64,000 bases of DNA from Bacillus solitudinis (GCF_002797395.1 NZ_KZ454943.1:797325-861324); one strand, 5' to 3'. Shown: positions 26,101-35,105, counted from the stretch's first letter. The notes: generated by a model from the letters alone, not told the origin. Made by a program: numbers and translations.

Positions 26101-26832
26101 TTAGTGAATTCCAGAATTTAGAATGTCGACAATAATTGTATCAAGGACGTAGTCCTGATTCCATGTTTCAATTATCGGTGAATTAAACCGTTGAGCTGGA
26201 TGTGCATACAAAACAGCAAAAAGCTCATTATTTTTAATAGACCAACTATACAAGTCTGGAGGATGTGTAACCCCTCGTTGTTCGAAAATATAGATGTCTT
26301 CTTCTGCTACTGTTCTAATTTCTAAAAGGTCATTTGGATATCTGGGAACCTTGTCCAGAAGAAATTCAGTAATAGATGGATACTGATTATTATTTAAATA
26401 AATTACCAACGTAAACGTGCTGTTATCATTAAAATTGGGGGTTACGGAGTAAACCGTTCGAACTTTATACCCTTCGTTTCTTTCAGTCTTTTGGATATCA
26501 GCCAAGCGATTTCGGTTTTCCTCAAGAGCCTTTCCAAAATAAAAACTAATCTCTTCTGGCGCGTCTGAAAATTCTCCATGATCATCTCGTATGGCGCCTC
26601 GTCCATACCTTTCAACAACTTTGTATATAGAAAACTTCTCTGGAAATCCTATTAACTCAATTGGGAACTTAGAATGAATATCGTTAATTGCAAAAACTTG
26701 AGGTGTCTGTGCTTCTTCAACTTCCTCTTCTTCATATTTATCAAACGTAAATACCTTAGACGTGACAACATTTACGGAAAAGATAAGGACGAATATCAAA
26801 AGGAAGCCAATTCCAATGTATTTTACATTCAA
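26101..26832 (-). CDS. Hypothetical membrane-anchored protein, 243 aa
   Basis: A single N-terminal hydrophobic segment (about 4-26) followed by an acidic stretch EEEEVEEAQ and a ~200-residue domain presumably outside the cell. No lipobox and no recognised family; the sequence FSIYKVVERYGRGAIRDDHG is distinctive. The likely start is TTG at 26832, with AAAAAGGTG about 9 nt upstream. Isolated gene, with the MITE-like element at its 3' side. Confidence 0.65.
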   Translation of the reverse strand: MNVKYIGIGFLLIFVLIFSVNVVTSKVFTFDKYEEEEVEEAQTPQVFAINDIHSKFPIELIGFPEKFSIYKVVERYGRGAIRDDHGEFSDAPEEISFYFGKALEENRNRLADIQKTERNEGYKVRTVYSVTPNFNDNSTFTLVIYLNNNQYPSITEFLLDKVPRYPNDLLEIRTVAEEDIYIFEQRGVTHPPDLYSWSIKNNELFAVLYAHPAQRFNSPIIETWNQDYVLDTIIVDILNSGIH

Positions 26833-27220
26833 AAAAAATCACACCTTTTTAATAACATAACTAAGATGTTTTCATTAATGGCAAAGCCCATTCCTTACTT
26901 AATTATCATATCACAAAGAAAAAAAGGTTCAGTCTATTTTTTCCATTCCTATTGTTTTTCCATAACTTTTGAACATAATTAATATCACTCATCAATCACT
27001 ATTTTTACCATGAGAATTTTATAGAACTGTAGAACGCTAAAATCTTTACAAAGCTAAGAAACAATGTATTCTTTATAAGAAACGAGATTATAAAGTCCCT
27101 TTTTAAAGTTAGGACTTCTATTTTATCATCACTACATTAATCATATTTGTTCCTGCCTCTATGAATAAAATCATGTTATGATAGACTAACTGAAATTTTT
27201 GACATCAGGAGGATATCGTT
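26833..27220. other. Intergenic region between divergent genes
   Basis: 388 bp of AT-rich DNA between the divergent 243-aa protein and nuclease genes. I see a possible -10 (TATGAT, about 27177-27182) for the nuclease and a strong AGGAGG at 27208-27213, but no gene, RNA or repeat. Confidence 0.5.
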
Positions 27221-28264
27221 TTGAAACATTATTTACTCATTTTCTTTTTTTCCTTTTCTACTTTCTATCTGTTCGCTGCTTCTACAGGGGAAGCCCATAA
27301 TGGTAGTCTTGATAAACTTGGAGGACATTTTCGTAACACTGATTGCAAGTACCTCCTACATAAGCCGACGAACTTGATTCAAACGGCATCGAGTAAACCA
27401 GAGCTTTTTACATTAATCAAGAACAATAATAATAATAATAGTTGCACCTCAGAATTAACAAAGGAAATGATCGATTTAGCCTCAGCAGCATCTCCAACAG
27501 AACTTATACTAGGTCAAAGTTATACTGCCACATTAGAAAAATGCACTGATGGCGACACGGCCAATTTTAATGTTCTTGGAACGACTTACAAAACGAGATT
27601 TCTCTATATCGACACACCGGAAAATACCAATCAAGTTGAGCCGTTTGGAAGGGAAGCGAGCGATTTCACATGCCACTTTCTTAAACAAGGTGCCGTCACT
27701 CTTGAGACTGATGGTCCTGAATTATTCGATCGCTACAACCGTTTACTTGCATGGGTGTGGGTCGAGGATTTGCTTCACCAGGAAGTCATTACCAAAGCAG
27801 GCTTAGTGGAAAAATTCTACGATTATGGAACCTATCTGTACGAAGAGCAAGTAATTACTGCTATGGATGAAGCGCGTGACAATCGCGTTGGTATTTATGG
27901 AATTGAAGAGGTTGAGGAAGAACATGAACAAGACCACTCGATATCCATTGCCCCTGTAATTAATCCGTCTGAAGTAAATACAAAGGAAACCAAAACTAGT
28001 GATGAATCTCTAGAATCAGACTCAGGTTTTGGCATTGTGATCTTTGCGTTAGCACTTCTGATTATGTATTTTTGGATTCCAAAAATACAGGCGAAAGCAC
28101 GTGTTAAATCTCTTATTATCCATCATTTGCAAACAAAAAAAGTTTGGTTAAATCTCTTACTATCTGTAGCATTGATCGTCTTCTGGTACGTTTTATTAAT
28201 TATTGTGATTATTGAGGTCGTTCATTTACTTAAGAATCTAAAGAAACCTCAATCAAAATTGTAA
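27221..28264 (+). CDS. Membrane-anchored thermonuclease (SNase) family protein
   Basis: 347 aa. Signal-like N-terminus (about 1-24), then AHNGSLDKLGGHFRNTDCKY, which resembles the YHYH-type region of secreted Bacillus nucleases. An Asn run comes from an AAT microsatellite at about 27422-27438. The staphylococcal nuclease domain (about 98-225) keeps the active residues in FLYIDTPE and in DRYNRLLA. The C-terminus has two hydrophobic segments (about 268-285 and 305-335), which would hold the enzyme at the membrane. TTG start at 27221 with AGGAGG 8 nt upstream. A cell-surface nuclease for scavenging or DNA processing is likely; its target is not deducible. Confidence 0.82.
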   Translation: MKHYLLIFFFSFSTFYLFAASTGEAHNGSLDKLGGHFRNTDCKYLLHKPTNLIQTASSKPELFTLIKNNNNNNSCTSELTKEMIDLASAASPTELILGQSYTATLEKCTDGDTANFNVLGTTYKTRFLYIDTPENTNQVEPFGREASDFTCHFLKQGAVTLETDGPELFDRYNRLLAWVWVEDLLHQEVITKAGLVEKFYDYGTYLYEEQVITAMDEARDNRVGIYGIEEVEEEHEQDHSISIAPVINPSEVNTKETKTSDESLESDSGFGIVIFALALLIMYFWIPKIQAKARVKSLIIHHLQTKKVWLNLLLSVALIVFWYVLLIIVIIEVVHLLKNLKKPQSKL

Positions 28265-28268
28265 TCAT

Positions 28269-28317
28269 AAGGGGCTGTGTTAAGGTCAAAAATCAGACGT
28301 ATGACACACCCCCTTTT
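28269..28317 (+). terminator. Rho-independent terminator
   Basis: Arms 28269-28280 and 28305-28316 pair in 11 of 12 positions around a 24-nt loop, followed by TTTTATT. Ends the nuclease gene. Confidence 0.7.
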
Positions 28318-28352
28318 ATTTATTTGTTTTTTTCCAAAAGTCAAACTTTCAA

Positions 28353-28394
28353 TTGACAAACTACTTTAAATCAGAGAAAATGTACACGTGTACA
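28353..28394 (+). promoter_or_regulatory. LacI-type operator and promoter region
   Basis: A perfect 14-bp palindrome TGTACACGTGTACA (28381-28394) lies 25 bp before the regulator's reading frame. It follows a consensus -35 TTGACA (about 28353-28358) whose -10 region is weak (GAAAAT). Such palindromes centred on CG are typical LacI-family operators, so autoregulation and control of the downstream genes are inferred. I saw no second copy in the window. Confidence 0.6.
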
Positions 28395-28418
28395 CAACAA
28401 TAAAAGGAGGGAACTCTC

Positions 28419-29441
28419 GTCGCAAAGAGAATTGACGTTGCTAAATTAGCTGGTGTATCTGAGGCTACTGTTTCTAGAGTGTTTAATAATGTTGAGCCCT
28501 TACGTCCTGATACGAAACGTAAAGTACTAGAAGCGGCAAAGGAGTTAAATTATCAACCTAATGCCATTGCCCAAAGCTTTGCAAGGGGGAAAAGTGGAAA
28601 TATTGGAGTCATCGTTCCTTATTTACCTAAGGTTCATTTACTTTCTACTCATTACTTTTCTGAGATTCTAAGTGGAATTGGTGTCACACTTGGTGAACAC
28701 AATCAAAATTTACTATTAATGTTTCAGTCTCCCCATGTATCAAAAGATTATGTACAGCTTTTCCGATCACAAAAGGTTGATGGGTGTATTATTCTAGGTT
28801 CCAAAGATGTGCCTGGTGAAAGAGAAGAGATTGAAAAGCTTCATGAAATGGGATTCCCCTACTGTCTGATTAATCAAACATTTACAGAGTCATCCTTTCA
28901 CTCAATCGATGCTATGCATTACGAAGGGAGTTTTAATGCAGTTTCTCACCTCATTCAGCAAGGGTTTTCGAGAATTGCTTTTTTAAATGGGCCTTTGGAA
29001 TATTCTAATAGTTCGGAACGATTAAAAGGGTATATTGCTGCATTGAATAAAGCTGGGATTGCATACAATCAGAACTTGGTTCATCAAGGGAATTATAGCC
29101 GAACTAGTGGATATCAATTAGCGGCAAGCCTAGCTACAAAATTGAAGGAATTTGATGCCATTTTCGCTGCTAACGACCGTATGGCAATCGGAATCATACA
29201 AGGATTAAGAGAAAAAGGTGTTAACGCCGGTCAAGACTACGGCATAGTTGGATACGATGATACAGATATCGCTAGTATGATTCAACCTCAACTAAGCTCA
29301 GTTAAAGTACCCCTTTTTGAAATGGGACAATTGGCTGCGAAAAAGTTGTTGACCGACCTTTCTAAAGACTCGATTGAATCCTTGCAGGAGCGGCTACCTG
29401 TTACACTCCTTGTAAGAGCTTCTAGTCAACGAAAAAACTAA
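28419..29441 (+). CDS. LacI family transcriptional regulator
   Basis: About 340 aa, full-length for the family. The N-terminal helix-turn-helix is VAKLAGVSEATVSRVFNN and the hinge lies near NAIAQSFARG. A periplasmic-binding-protein-like sensor domain follows, with the C-terminal VGYDDTDIASMIQPQLSSV typical of sugar-responsive members. The start is odd: the frame is open from 28404 but has no ATG/GTG/TTG before the GTG at 28479, which lies inside the helix-turn-helix. GTC at 28419 is where the start should be, 8 nt after GGAGG. It probably represses the Gfo/Idh-ThuA-Gfo/Idh operon. Confidence 0.85.
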   Translation, partial: VAKRIDVAKLAGVSEATVSRVFNNVEPLRPDTKRKVLEAAKELNYQPNAIAQSFARGKSGNIGVIVPYLPKVHLLSTHYFSEILSGIGVTLGEHNQNLLLMFQSPHVSKDYVQLFRSQKVDGCIILGSKDVPGEREEIEKLHEMGFPYCLINQTFTESSFHSIDAMHYEGSFNAVSHLIQQGFSRIAFLNGPLEYSNSSERLKGYIAALNKAGIAYNQNLVHQGNYSRTSGYQLAASLATKLKEFDAIFAANDRMAIGIIQGLREKGVNAGQDYGIVGYDDTDIASMIQPQLSSVKVPLFEMGQLAAKKLLTDLSKDSIESLQERLPVTLLVRASSQRKN

Positions 29442-29456
29442 GAAGGAGCTAATTAT

Positions 29457-30617
29457 ATGGAAAAAGTTAGAATTGGGATGATTGGTTATAAATTTATGGG
29501 TAAGGCACATAGTCATGCATATCGTGATTTATCTATGTTCTTTCCCAAAAGCATTCATCCGGAAATGAAAGTCATTTGCGGTCGAAACGAAACTGGTGTC
29601 GCAGAAGCCGCCAAACAATTTGGTTGGGAGGAATATACAACCGATTGGAGGAGCTTAATTAACCGTGATGATATTGATTTAATTGACATTAATGCCCCAA
29701 GTGATGCTCATAAAAGTATTGCAATTGCCGCAGCACAAGCAGGGAAACATCTTTTTTGCGAAAAACCCTTAGCGCTTACATTAGCAGACTCACGTGAGAT
29801 GCTAGCCGCAGCTGAAAAGGCAGGCATCAAGCATATGGTCGGCTTTAATTACAGATTTACTCCCGCTGTTATGCTGGCAAAGAAGCTCATTGATGAAGGT
29901 CGTCTTGGGGAAATATACCACTACCGTGCGTCATTTCTTCAAGATTGGGTGATGGACCCTAATTTTCCGCTTGTCTGGAGACTACAGAAGGATATTGCAG
30001 GCTCTGGATCTCATGGAGATTTAGGGGCTCATCTCATTGATATGGCTCATTATTTAATTGGAGATATGACCGAAGTGATGGGAATGAGTGAAACCTTTAT
30101 TAAAGAGCGTCCTCTCCCTACTGAAATGATCGGACTGTCAGCAACAAGCTCTAAAAGTACAGAAAAAGGAACGGTCACCGTGGATGATGCGACTTTATTT
30201 TTAACACGATTTGCAAATGGTGCTTTAGGAAGCTTCGAAGCTTCCCGCTTTGCAACTGGACATCGTAGTACAAATTCCTTTGAAATTAACGGAAGTAAAG
30301 GAAGTGTAATTTTTGACTTTGAACGGATGAATGAGCTACAAGTTTACTTTACTGATGATAAAGAGGATGTTCAAGGTTTCCGGCGTGTGTTAGCTACAGA
30401 CCCCGCTCATGCATACTCTGATGCTTGGTGGCCAGCTGGGCATACCATTGGTTACGAGCATACATTTATTCATTCAATCGTTGAGTTAATGGAAGCCTTC
30501 CGTGAAAATAGACAGCCCGTTCCAAACTTTGTTGATGGGGTAAAGTGTCAGCAAGTCCTTGAAGCTGTAGACTTGTCAATTGAAAAGCGCCAATGGGTAA
30601 ATATATCAGAACTTTAA
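29457..30617 (+). CDS. Gfo/Idh/MocA family oxidoreductase
   Basis: 386-aa NAD(P)-dependent sugar or cyclitol dehydrogenase. N-terminal Rossmann fold begins IGMIGYKFMGKAHSHAYRDL, the conserved EKP motif is in LFCEKPLALT (about residues 99-108), and the C-terminal domain carries GDLGAHLIDMAHYLIGD with the catalytic-type His/Asp. This N-terminus (GYKFMGKAHSHA) is typical of a Gfo/Idh subgroup near ThuA-like genes. ATG at 29457 with AAGGAG upstream, 15 bp after lacI, so co-transcribed. Substrate unknown. Confidence 0.88.
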   Translation: MEKVRIGMIGYKFMGKAHSHAYRDLSMFFPKSIHPEMKVICGRNETGVAEAAKQFGWEEYTTDWRSLINRDDIDLIDINAPSDAHKSIAIAAAQAGKHLFCEKPLALTLADSREMLAAAEKAGIKHMVGFNYRFTPAVMLAKKLIDEGRLGEIYHYRASFLQDWVMDPNFPLVWRLQKDIAGSGSHGDLGAHLIDMAHYLIGDMTEVMGMSETFIKERPLPTEMIGLSATSSKSTEKGTVTVDDATLFLTRFANGALGSFEASRFATGHRSTNSFEINGSKGSVIFDFERMNELQVYFTDDKEDVQGFRRVLATDPAHAYSDAWWPAGHTIGYEHTFIHSIVELMEAFRENRQPVPNFVDGVKCQQVLEAVDLSIEKRQWVNISEL

Positions 30618-30633
30618 GAGGGAGTGATTATGA

Positions 30634-31383
30634 ATGAGTAAAAAAGCATTAATTGTTTGGGGCGGTTGGGATGGTCACGAACCAGAGCAAGTTGCCGGTA
30701 TTTTTAAGGACATTTTAAAGGAAGAAAATTTTGATGTTGAGGTTTCTGATTCACTCGAGGCCTACGCGGACCCTGAAAAGCTTAAAACTCTAGATTTAAT
30801 CGTCCCCCACTGGACAATGGGTGAAATTGAAAAGAAATATGTGAATCATATTTCTGAAGCCGTCATGAGCGGTGTCGGCTTAGCAGGTTGTCATGGAGGA
30901 ATGTGTGATTCATTTCGTAATAATGTTGATTGGCAATTTATGACGGGTGGTAACTGGGTCGCTCACCCTGGTAATGATGGTGTTGAATATATGGTTAATA
31001 TTAAACACTCTTCTAGCCCCTTACTAGAAGGTTTCAAGGACTTCAAAGTTATTAGTGAGCAATATTACTTACATGTTGATCCTGCAGTAGAAGTTTTAGC
31101 TACAACTCGTTTTCCAGTTGTTACAGGCCCCCACTCCTTAAACAAGGCTGTAGATATGCCGGTTGTATGGACGAAGCGGTGGGGACTTGGTCGTGTGTTC
31201 TATAACTCTCTCGGGCATGTCGCTAATATAGTCTCAATGCCAGAAGTATCGCTATTAATGCGTCGTGGGTTTTTATGGACCGCACAAGGAAAAGCTTTAT
31301 ATCAAGGTATGGAAACACCGACCTACACTAAATCGGGAAATGGAAATGGAAGAGTATACTCAGGTATGGGCGATAGTCAGTAA
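30634..31383 (+). CDS. ThuA-like domain protein
   Basis: 249 aa, class I glutamine-amidotransferase-like fold of the ThuA family, linked to trehalose/disaccharide utilisation in rhizobia and often found with Gfo/Idh enzymes in 3-keto-sugar pathways. Recognisable stretches are VWGGWDGHEPEQVA, GLAGCHGGMCDSF and GRVFYNSLGHV. ATG at 30634, GAGGGAG upstream, 16 bp after the preceding dehydrogenase. Catalytic role uncertain. Confidence 0.85.
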   Translation: MSKKALIVWGGWDGHEPEQVAGIFKDILKEENFDVEVSDSLEAYADPEKLKTLDLIVPHWTMGEIEKKYVNHISEAVMSGVGLAGCHGGMCDSFRNNVDWQFMTGGNWVAHPGNDGVEYMVNIKHSSSPLLEGFKDFKVISEQYYLHVDPAVEVLATTRFPVVTGPHSLNKAVDMPVVWTKRWGLGRVFYNSLGHVANIVSMPEVSLLMRRGFLWTAQGKALYQGMETPTYTKSGNGNGRVYSGMGDSQ

Positions 31384-31409
31384 CCTTACACCTTTGGAGG
31401 CATAAAAAA

Positions 31410-32516
31410 ATGAAAAAGATAAATGTTGGAATCATCGGTTGTGGTAATATTAGCTCTATCTATTTAAAAAACGCTTCTATGTTTGAACATATGAAGCTAT
31501 CCGCTTGTGCAGACTTAGACATTGAACGAGCAAAGTTACAAGCTGAAAAATTTGGTATTCAAAAAGCCTTTTCTGTTCAAGAGCTATTAGCTGACCCAGA
31601 AATAGACCTAATCATTAATTTAACCATTCCTCGTGCACATGCTAACGTGTGTCTTCAAGCTCTTGAATCAGGAAAACATGTATATGTCGAAAAGCCCCTC
31701 GCGGTATCACGTGAAGATGGGGCTCAAATTTTAGCTATGGCCAAAGAAAAAGGATTACTAGTAGGTGGTGCTCCAGATACTTTCTTAGGAGCTGGAATTC
31801 AAACAGCTATTCACCTCATTGAAAAAGGAGAAATCGGAACACCTATTGGAGCCTCTGCATTTATGATTGGTCGTGGTCACGAACACTGGCATCCAGACCC
31901 AGCCTTTTATTACGATGAAGGCGGTGGACCAATGTACGATATGGGTCCCTACTATTTAACTGCTCTCATCGCGTTACTTGGCCCTATTACCCGCCTCTCG
32001 GGCTCTGCTCGTATTAGCTATCCAGAAAGAACAATTGTAAGTGAACCTAAAGCAGGAACAAAACTCACTGTTGCTACACCGACTCACATTTCAGGAACTA
32101 TAGACTTTACTTCAGGTGCAATTGGGACGATTGTTACAAGCTTTGATGCATTTGGTGGATCCAGCCTTCCACCGATTGAGGTATACGGAAGTGAAGGAAC
32201 ATTATTAGTTCCAGATCCAAATACCTTCGGGGGACCTGTTAAAATTAGAAAACGAGATGAAAAGGAGTTTACCGAAGTACCATTAACGCACGGATACGAA
32301 AATAACAGCCGTGGTCTAGGCGTTGCAGATATGGCTTCAGCTATTCAACAAGGCTTCCCACATCGTGCGAGTGGTCAACTCACATACCATGTTTTAGAGG
32401 CAATGCACGGTTTCCATGATGCATCAGATACAGCCACATATTACAACATGGAAAGCACTTGTGAAAAACCTGATCCACTCCCAATAAATTTTCAATTTTC
32501 ACCATTGAAGCGTTAA
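31410..32516 (+). CDS. Gfo/Idh/MocA family oxidoreductase
   Basis: 368 aa. Rossmann motif GIIGCGNISSIYLKNA, EKP motif in VYVEKPLAV, and a C-terminal domain with GGGPMYDMGPYYLTALIALL. It is clearly paralogous to the 357-aa protein at 39227-40300: the same GCGNIS.IYLKN start, HWHPDPAFYY/SWHPNPAFFY and a shared C-terminal HVLEAMHG. ATG at 31410 with TTTGGAGG upstream. Last gene of the LacI-linked operon; a terminator follows at once. Confidence 0.88.
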   Translation: MKKINVGIIGCGNISSIYLKNASMFEHMKLSACADLDIERAKLQAEKFGIQKAFSVQELLADPEIDLIINLTIPRAHANVCLQALESGKHVYVEKPLAVSREDGAQILAMAKEKGLLVGGAPDTFLGAGIQTAIHLIEKGEIGTPIGASAFMIGRGHEHWHPDPAFYYDEGGGPMYDMGPYYLTALIALLGPITRLSGSARISYPERTIVSEPKAGTKLTVATPTHISGTIDFTSGAIGTIVTSFDAFGGSSLPPIEVYGSEGTLLVPDPNTFGGPVKIRKRDEKEFTEVPLTHGYENNSRGLGVADMASAIQQGFPHRASGQLTYHVLEAMHGFHDASDTATYYNMESTCEKPDPLPINFQFSPLKR

Positions 32517-32519
32517 CGT

Positions 32520-32549
32520 AAAAAGCAGCCAGAAATACGGCTGCTTTTT
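32520..32549 (+). terminator. Rho-independent terminator
   Basis: Perfect 11-bp stem AAAAAGCAGCC/GGCTGCTTTTT with an 8-nt loop. It lies between convergent operons (the sugar genes and modAB) and can act in both directions. Confidence 0.9.
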
Positions 32550-32584
32550 ATACCTTTTAGAAAGAACCCTTCATACAATAACGA

Positions 32585-33238
32585 TTATTTAAACCATTTA
32601 TGAATCATTATAAGAAATAAAATTGTCGTACCGCTTAAAATAATGACCATGAGATGTGCATCGATCATTCGATTAGCTTGTACGGCGTCATAAATTGCAA
32701 TTGAAAGAGTTTGCGTTTTACCTGGGATATTACCAGCAATCATTAATGTTGCCCCGAATTCCCCCATCGCTCGCGCAAAGCCCAAGACCACTCCTGCTAA
32801 TACCCCTTTATAAGCTAGTGGCGTAATGATATAAATTAGACTCTGCATCTTAGTAGCTCCGTCTACTTCTGCCGCACCTATAATCTCTGGATCAATTGAT
32901 TCAAAGGAAGCCTGTATCGGCCTTATCAACAATGGCAACGCAGCAATTGAGGCAGCTACCACAGCAGCTTTCCAGGTAAATATAATTGGTTGCCCGGTCA
33001 AAGCCTCTAGCCACTTACCAAGCAGACTATTTCTACCCAACAATAAGAGTAAATAATAGCCCAATACAGTTGGGGGGATAACGAGTGGCAGCGTCACAAG
33101 AATGGAAAGAATATTCGTCAGCTTACTTTTGCTAAAAGCAAACCACCAAGCACAAATAATTCCGATGATAAAGGCAAATATAGTCGCAATGGATGCTATT
33201 TTTAAGGATAAGAGTAACGGCGTAATAATCGTTTCCAT
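32585..33238 (-). CDS. modB: Molybdate ABC transporter permease ModB
   Basis: 217-aa membrane permease with about five hydrophobic segments and the permease-ATPase contact loop EVDGATKMQSLIYIITPLA (EAA motif) plus GFARAMGEFGATLMIAGN, diagnostic of ModB. Its ATG overlaps the modA stop by one base. No modC ATPase gene follows; the next gene downstream is convergent. The ATPase must come from elsewhere, as in B. subtilis yvgLM. Confidence 0.93.
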   Translation of the reverse strand: METIITPLLLSLKIASIATIFAFIIGIICAWWFAFSKSKLTNILSILVTLPLVIPPTVLGYYLLLLLGRNSLLGKWLEALTGQPIIFTWKAAVVAASIAALPLLIRPIQASFESIDPEIIGAAEVDGATKMQSLIYIITPLAYKGVLAGVVLGFARAMGEFGATLMIAGNIPGKTQTLSIAIYDAVQANRMIDAHLMVIILSGTTILFLIMIHKWFK

Positions 33239-33993
33239 TATGGCAAATCAAACCCATATTTTTTTAGGATAAGTTGACCTTGTTCACTCAAAATAAAATC
33301 CGTAAACTGCTGACTAAGCTCTTTATTCTTTGTTTGAACAGGTATACCTAATGCTTGAAGAAGCGGTTGATGCAGATCTTTGTCAACTAATTGATAATGA
33401 GATTCCGTTTCTGTCATTAAGGCAAGGGCAACCATCCCTACATCAGCATTTCCTGATTCAACATATTGATAGGCTTGTCTAATATTTTCTGCATAGACTA
33501 CTTTTGTGTCAATAGCTTCCCATACTCCCCATGACTCCAATGTCTCTTTTGCAGCTTTTCCGTACGGGGCATGTTCAGGGTGGGCAATCGTAATCGTTTT
33601 TACTAGCTCACTTGCTAGGAACTCTTTACCCAAATTCATTTCCTCATTACCTGCATGCATCATGACGAGTCTCCCAATTGCATAATATTGTTTAGAGCTC
33701 TCAAAAACCATCTCTTCATCAATTAAGCGATCAATGTATGATTCATGCGCGGCTAAAAATAAATCAAAAGGAGCTCCTTCTTGAATTTGTTGAGTTAATT
33801 GACCTGTGGAGCCAAACGTAAATTCAAGAGTGATATTTGTTTCATTCGTGAAATGTTCACCAATTTCAGTCAATGCATGATATAAATCTGAGGCTGCAGC
33901 AACATAAAGCGTTTGTTCTTCCGAAGACACATTCCTACAGCTACTGAGAATTAGTAAAAGTACGATACAACCAAATGCAATTTTTTGCTTCAT
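33238..33993 (-). CDS. modA: Molybdate-binding lipoprotein ModA
   Basis: 251-aa extracellular binding protein. Signal peptide with lipobox ILSSC (Cys19); mature protein begins with the ModA-type VAAASDLYHALTEIGEHF and has FGSTGQLTQQIQEGAPFDLF, matching the oxyanion-binding residues of the family. Delivers molybdate, or possibly tungstate, to ModB. Start ATG at 33993 has AAAGGGG upstream. No molybdopterin biosynthesis gene is adjacent. Confidence 0.92.
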   Translation of the reverse strand: MKQKIAFGCIVLLLILSSCRNVSSEEQTLYVAAASDLYHALTEIGEHFTNETNITLEFTFGSTGQLTQQIQEGAPFDLFLAAHESYIDRLIDEEMVFESSKQYYAIGRLVMMHAGNEEMNLGKEFLASELVKTITIAHPEHAPYGKAAKETLESWGVWEAIDTKVVYAENIRQAYQYVESGNADVGMVALALMTETESHYQLVDKDLHQPLLQALGIPVQTKNKELSQQFTDFILSEQGQLILKKYGFDLP

Positions 33994-34334
33994 AAAACCC
34001 CTTTACCTTTCCATAACTTAAACTCTGATCGTTAGACCATTATACCATTCATAAATCTCCATAATCTATACTAACAGTTAGGTCTTATTTTATTTAAGTA
34101 AGAGATAAATTTGGGAAATTCTCTAAATTCTAGTTAAGATTGTGGTTTTACTATACTTCATAAATAAAAAGAAATAAGATGTAGGAGTAGTTGCTATAAA
34201 TTATAATCTTATTGATAGAATGAGAGTTTATTTCTATTTCTTACTCAACTCAAATGAGTAGTTTATCTAAGCACCTAAGGTGTTTATGTTTACGTTTTTA
34301 AAATTTTAACTATAACGAAAGGTGGACGTTGTTT
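33994..34334. other. Intergenic region, no gene seen
   Basis: 341 bp, strongly AT-rich, upstream of both modA and the 61-aa gene. I see no open frame or strong hairpin. ModE-like or Fur-like palindromes were looked for and not recognised. Confidence 0.4.
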
Positions 34335-34520
34335 GTGAATCGAGATTTTACTTTACAACAAATCGCAGAAGGTATATCAAAGCCGCTGTTAAATGCTTCT
34401 GATAAAGAGTTAGAAGGTTTCCAACAAATCATAGATGAAACGATACGATTACGTGAAGCACATAAAAATTTACACAACTTGGTAAAAAACTATTCAAACG
34501 CAGGAGTTCAGCGTTCGTAA
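34335..34520 (+). CDS. Small protein of unknown function, 61 aa
   Basis: GTG start at 34335, 9 nt after GGTGG; an in-frame TTG at 34329 is too close to that site. The product is a soluble, helical, charged protein (FTLQQIAEGISKPLLNASDK, then DETIRLREAHKNLHNLV). No family recognised. A hairpin at 34581-34613 may end it. Confidence 0.55.
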   Translation: MNRDFTLQQIAEGISKPLLNASDKELEGFQQIIDETIRLREAHKNLHNLVKNYSNAGVQRS

Positions 34521-34580
34521 GACTTTCTTCATTATAAACGTAATCTCTCACTATTTGTGGGACCTGCTTCAGAAACAAAT

Positions 34581-34613
34581 AGCCACGGGATTCATTTATT
34601 TGATCCTGTGGCT
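34581..34613 (+). terminator. Probable hairpin terminator
   Basis: Arms 34581-34591 and 34603-34613 pair with one G:T. The following T-run is poor (TTCAC), so it may instead protect a 3' end. Confidence 0.4.
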
Positions 34614-34648
34614 TTCACTATCTGTTTAAACACCGTATATTTTTAGTG

Positions 34649-34909
34649 TTAAAGCTTTTTTATTATTTCTCCTGTGACTTCACCATTTAACAAATCAATG
34701 ACTCCTCCACTATTGTATATATTACCCTCTAGTTTATTTTGAATCAGTACCATTGCATTCTTTTTTAAATGAATATCCCCTAGTACTGTGGCGTCTAACG
34801 TTAATTTTGCCCCACTCAATACTTGAATATTTCCTTGGACTTCTCCAATGACCATCGTATCCTTTTCAATCACCAAATCTCCAGGTTGATGCCCCTTTAT
34901 AATTTGCAT
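34649..34909 (-). CDS. Bactofilin-like polymer-forming protein
   Basis: 86 aa with repeating hydrophobic-glycine pattern (IGEVQGNIQVLSGAKLTLDATVLGDIHLKKNAMVLIQNKLEGNI), the right-handed beta-helix rungs of the bactofilin (DUF583) family. It is shorter than typical bactofilins. It could polymerise in the cytoplasm or at the membrane; role unknown. ATG at 34909 with GGAGGCATACC directly upstream. Confidence 0.75.
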   Translation of the reverse strand: MQIIKGHQPGDLVIEKDTMVIGEVQGNIQVLSGAKLTLDATVLGDIHLKKNAMVLIQNKLEGNIYNSGGVIDLLNGEVTGEIIKKL

Positions 34910-35105
34910 GGTATGCCTCCGATTTACTTTCTGACAAGTATCCTCTTTCTATTTATACCTCTTTTTATAAAGTTTTAATCAATTAATCAGCCATACATTA
35001 GAACTTACTCATCAGATGAATTTTAAATAGTTCATATTATTCACATACTTTTCTCTTCAGGGGGAATACATAAGAATGAAAAATAGGAATAGAAAGGAGA
35101 GTTAA

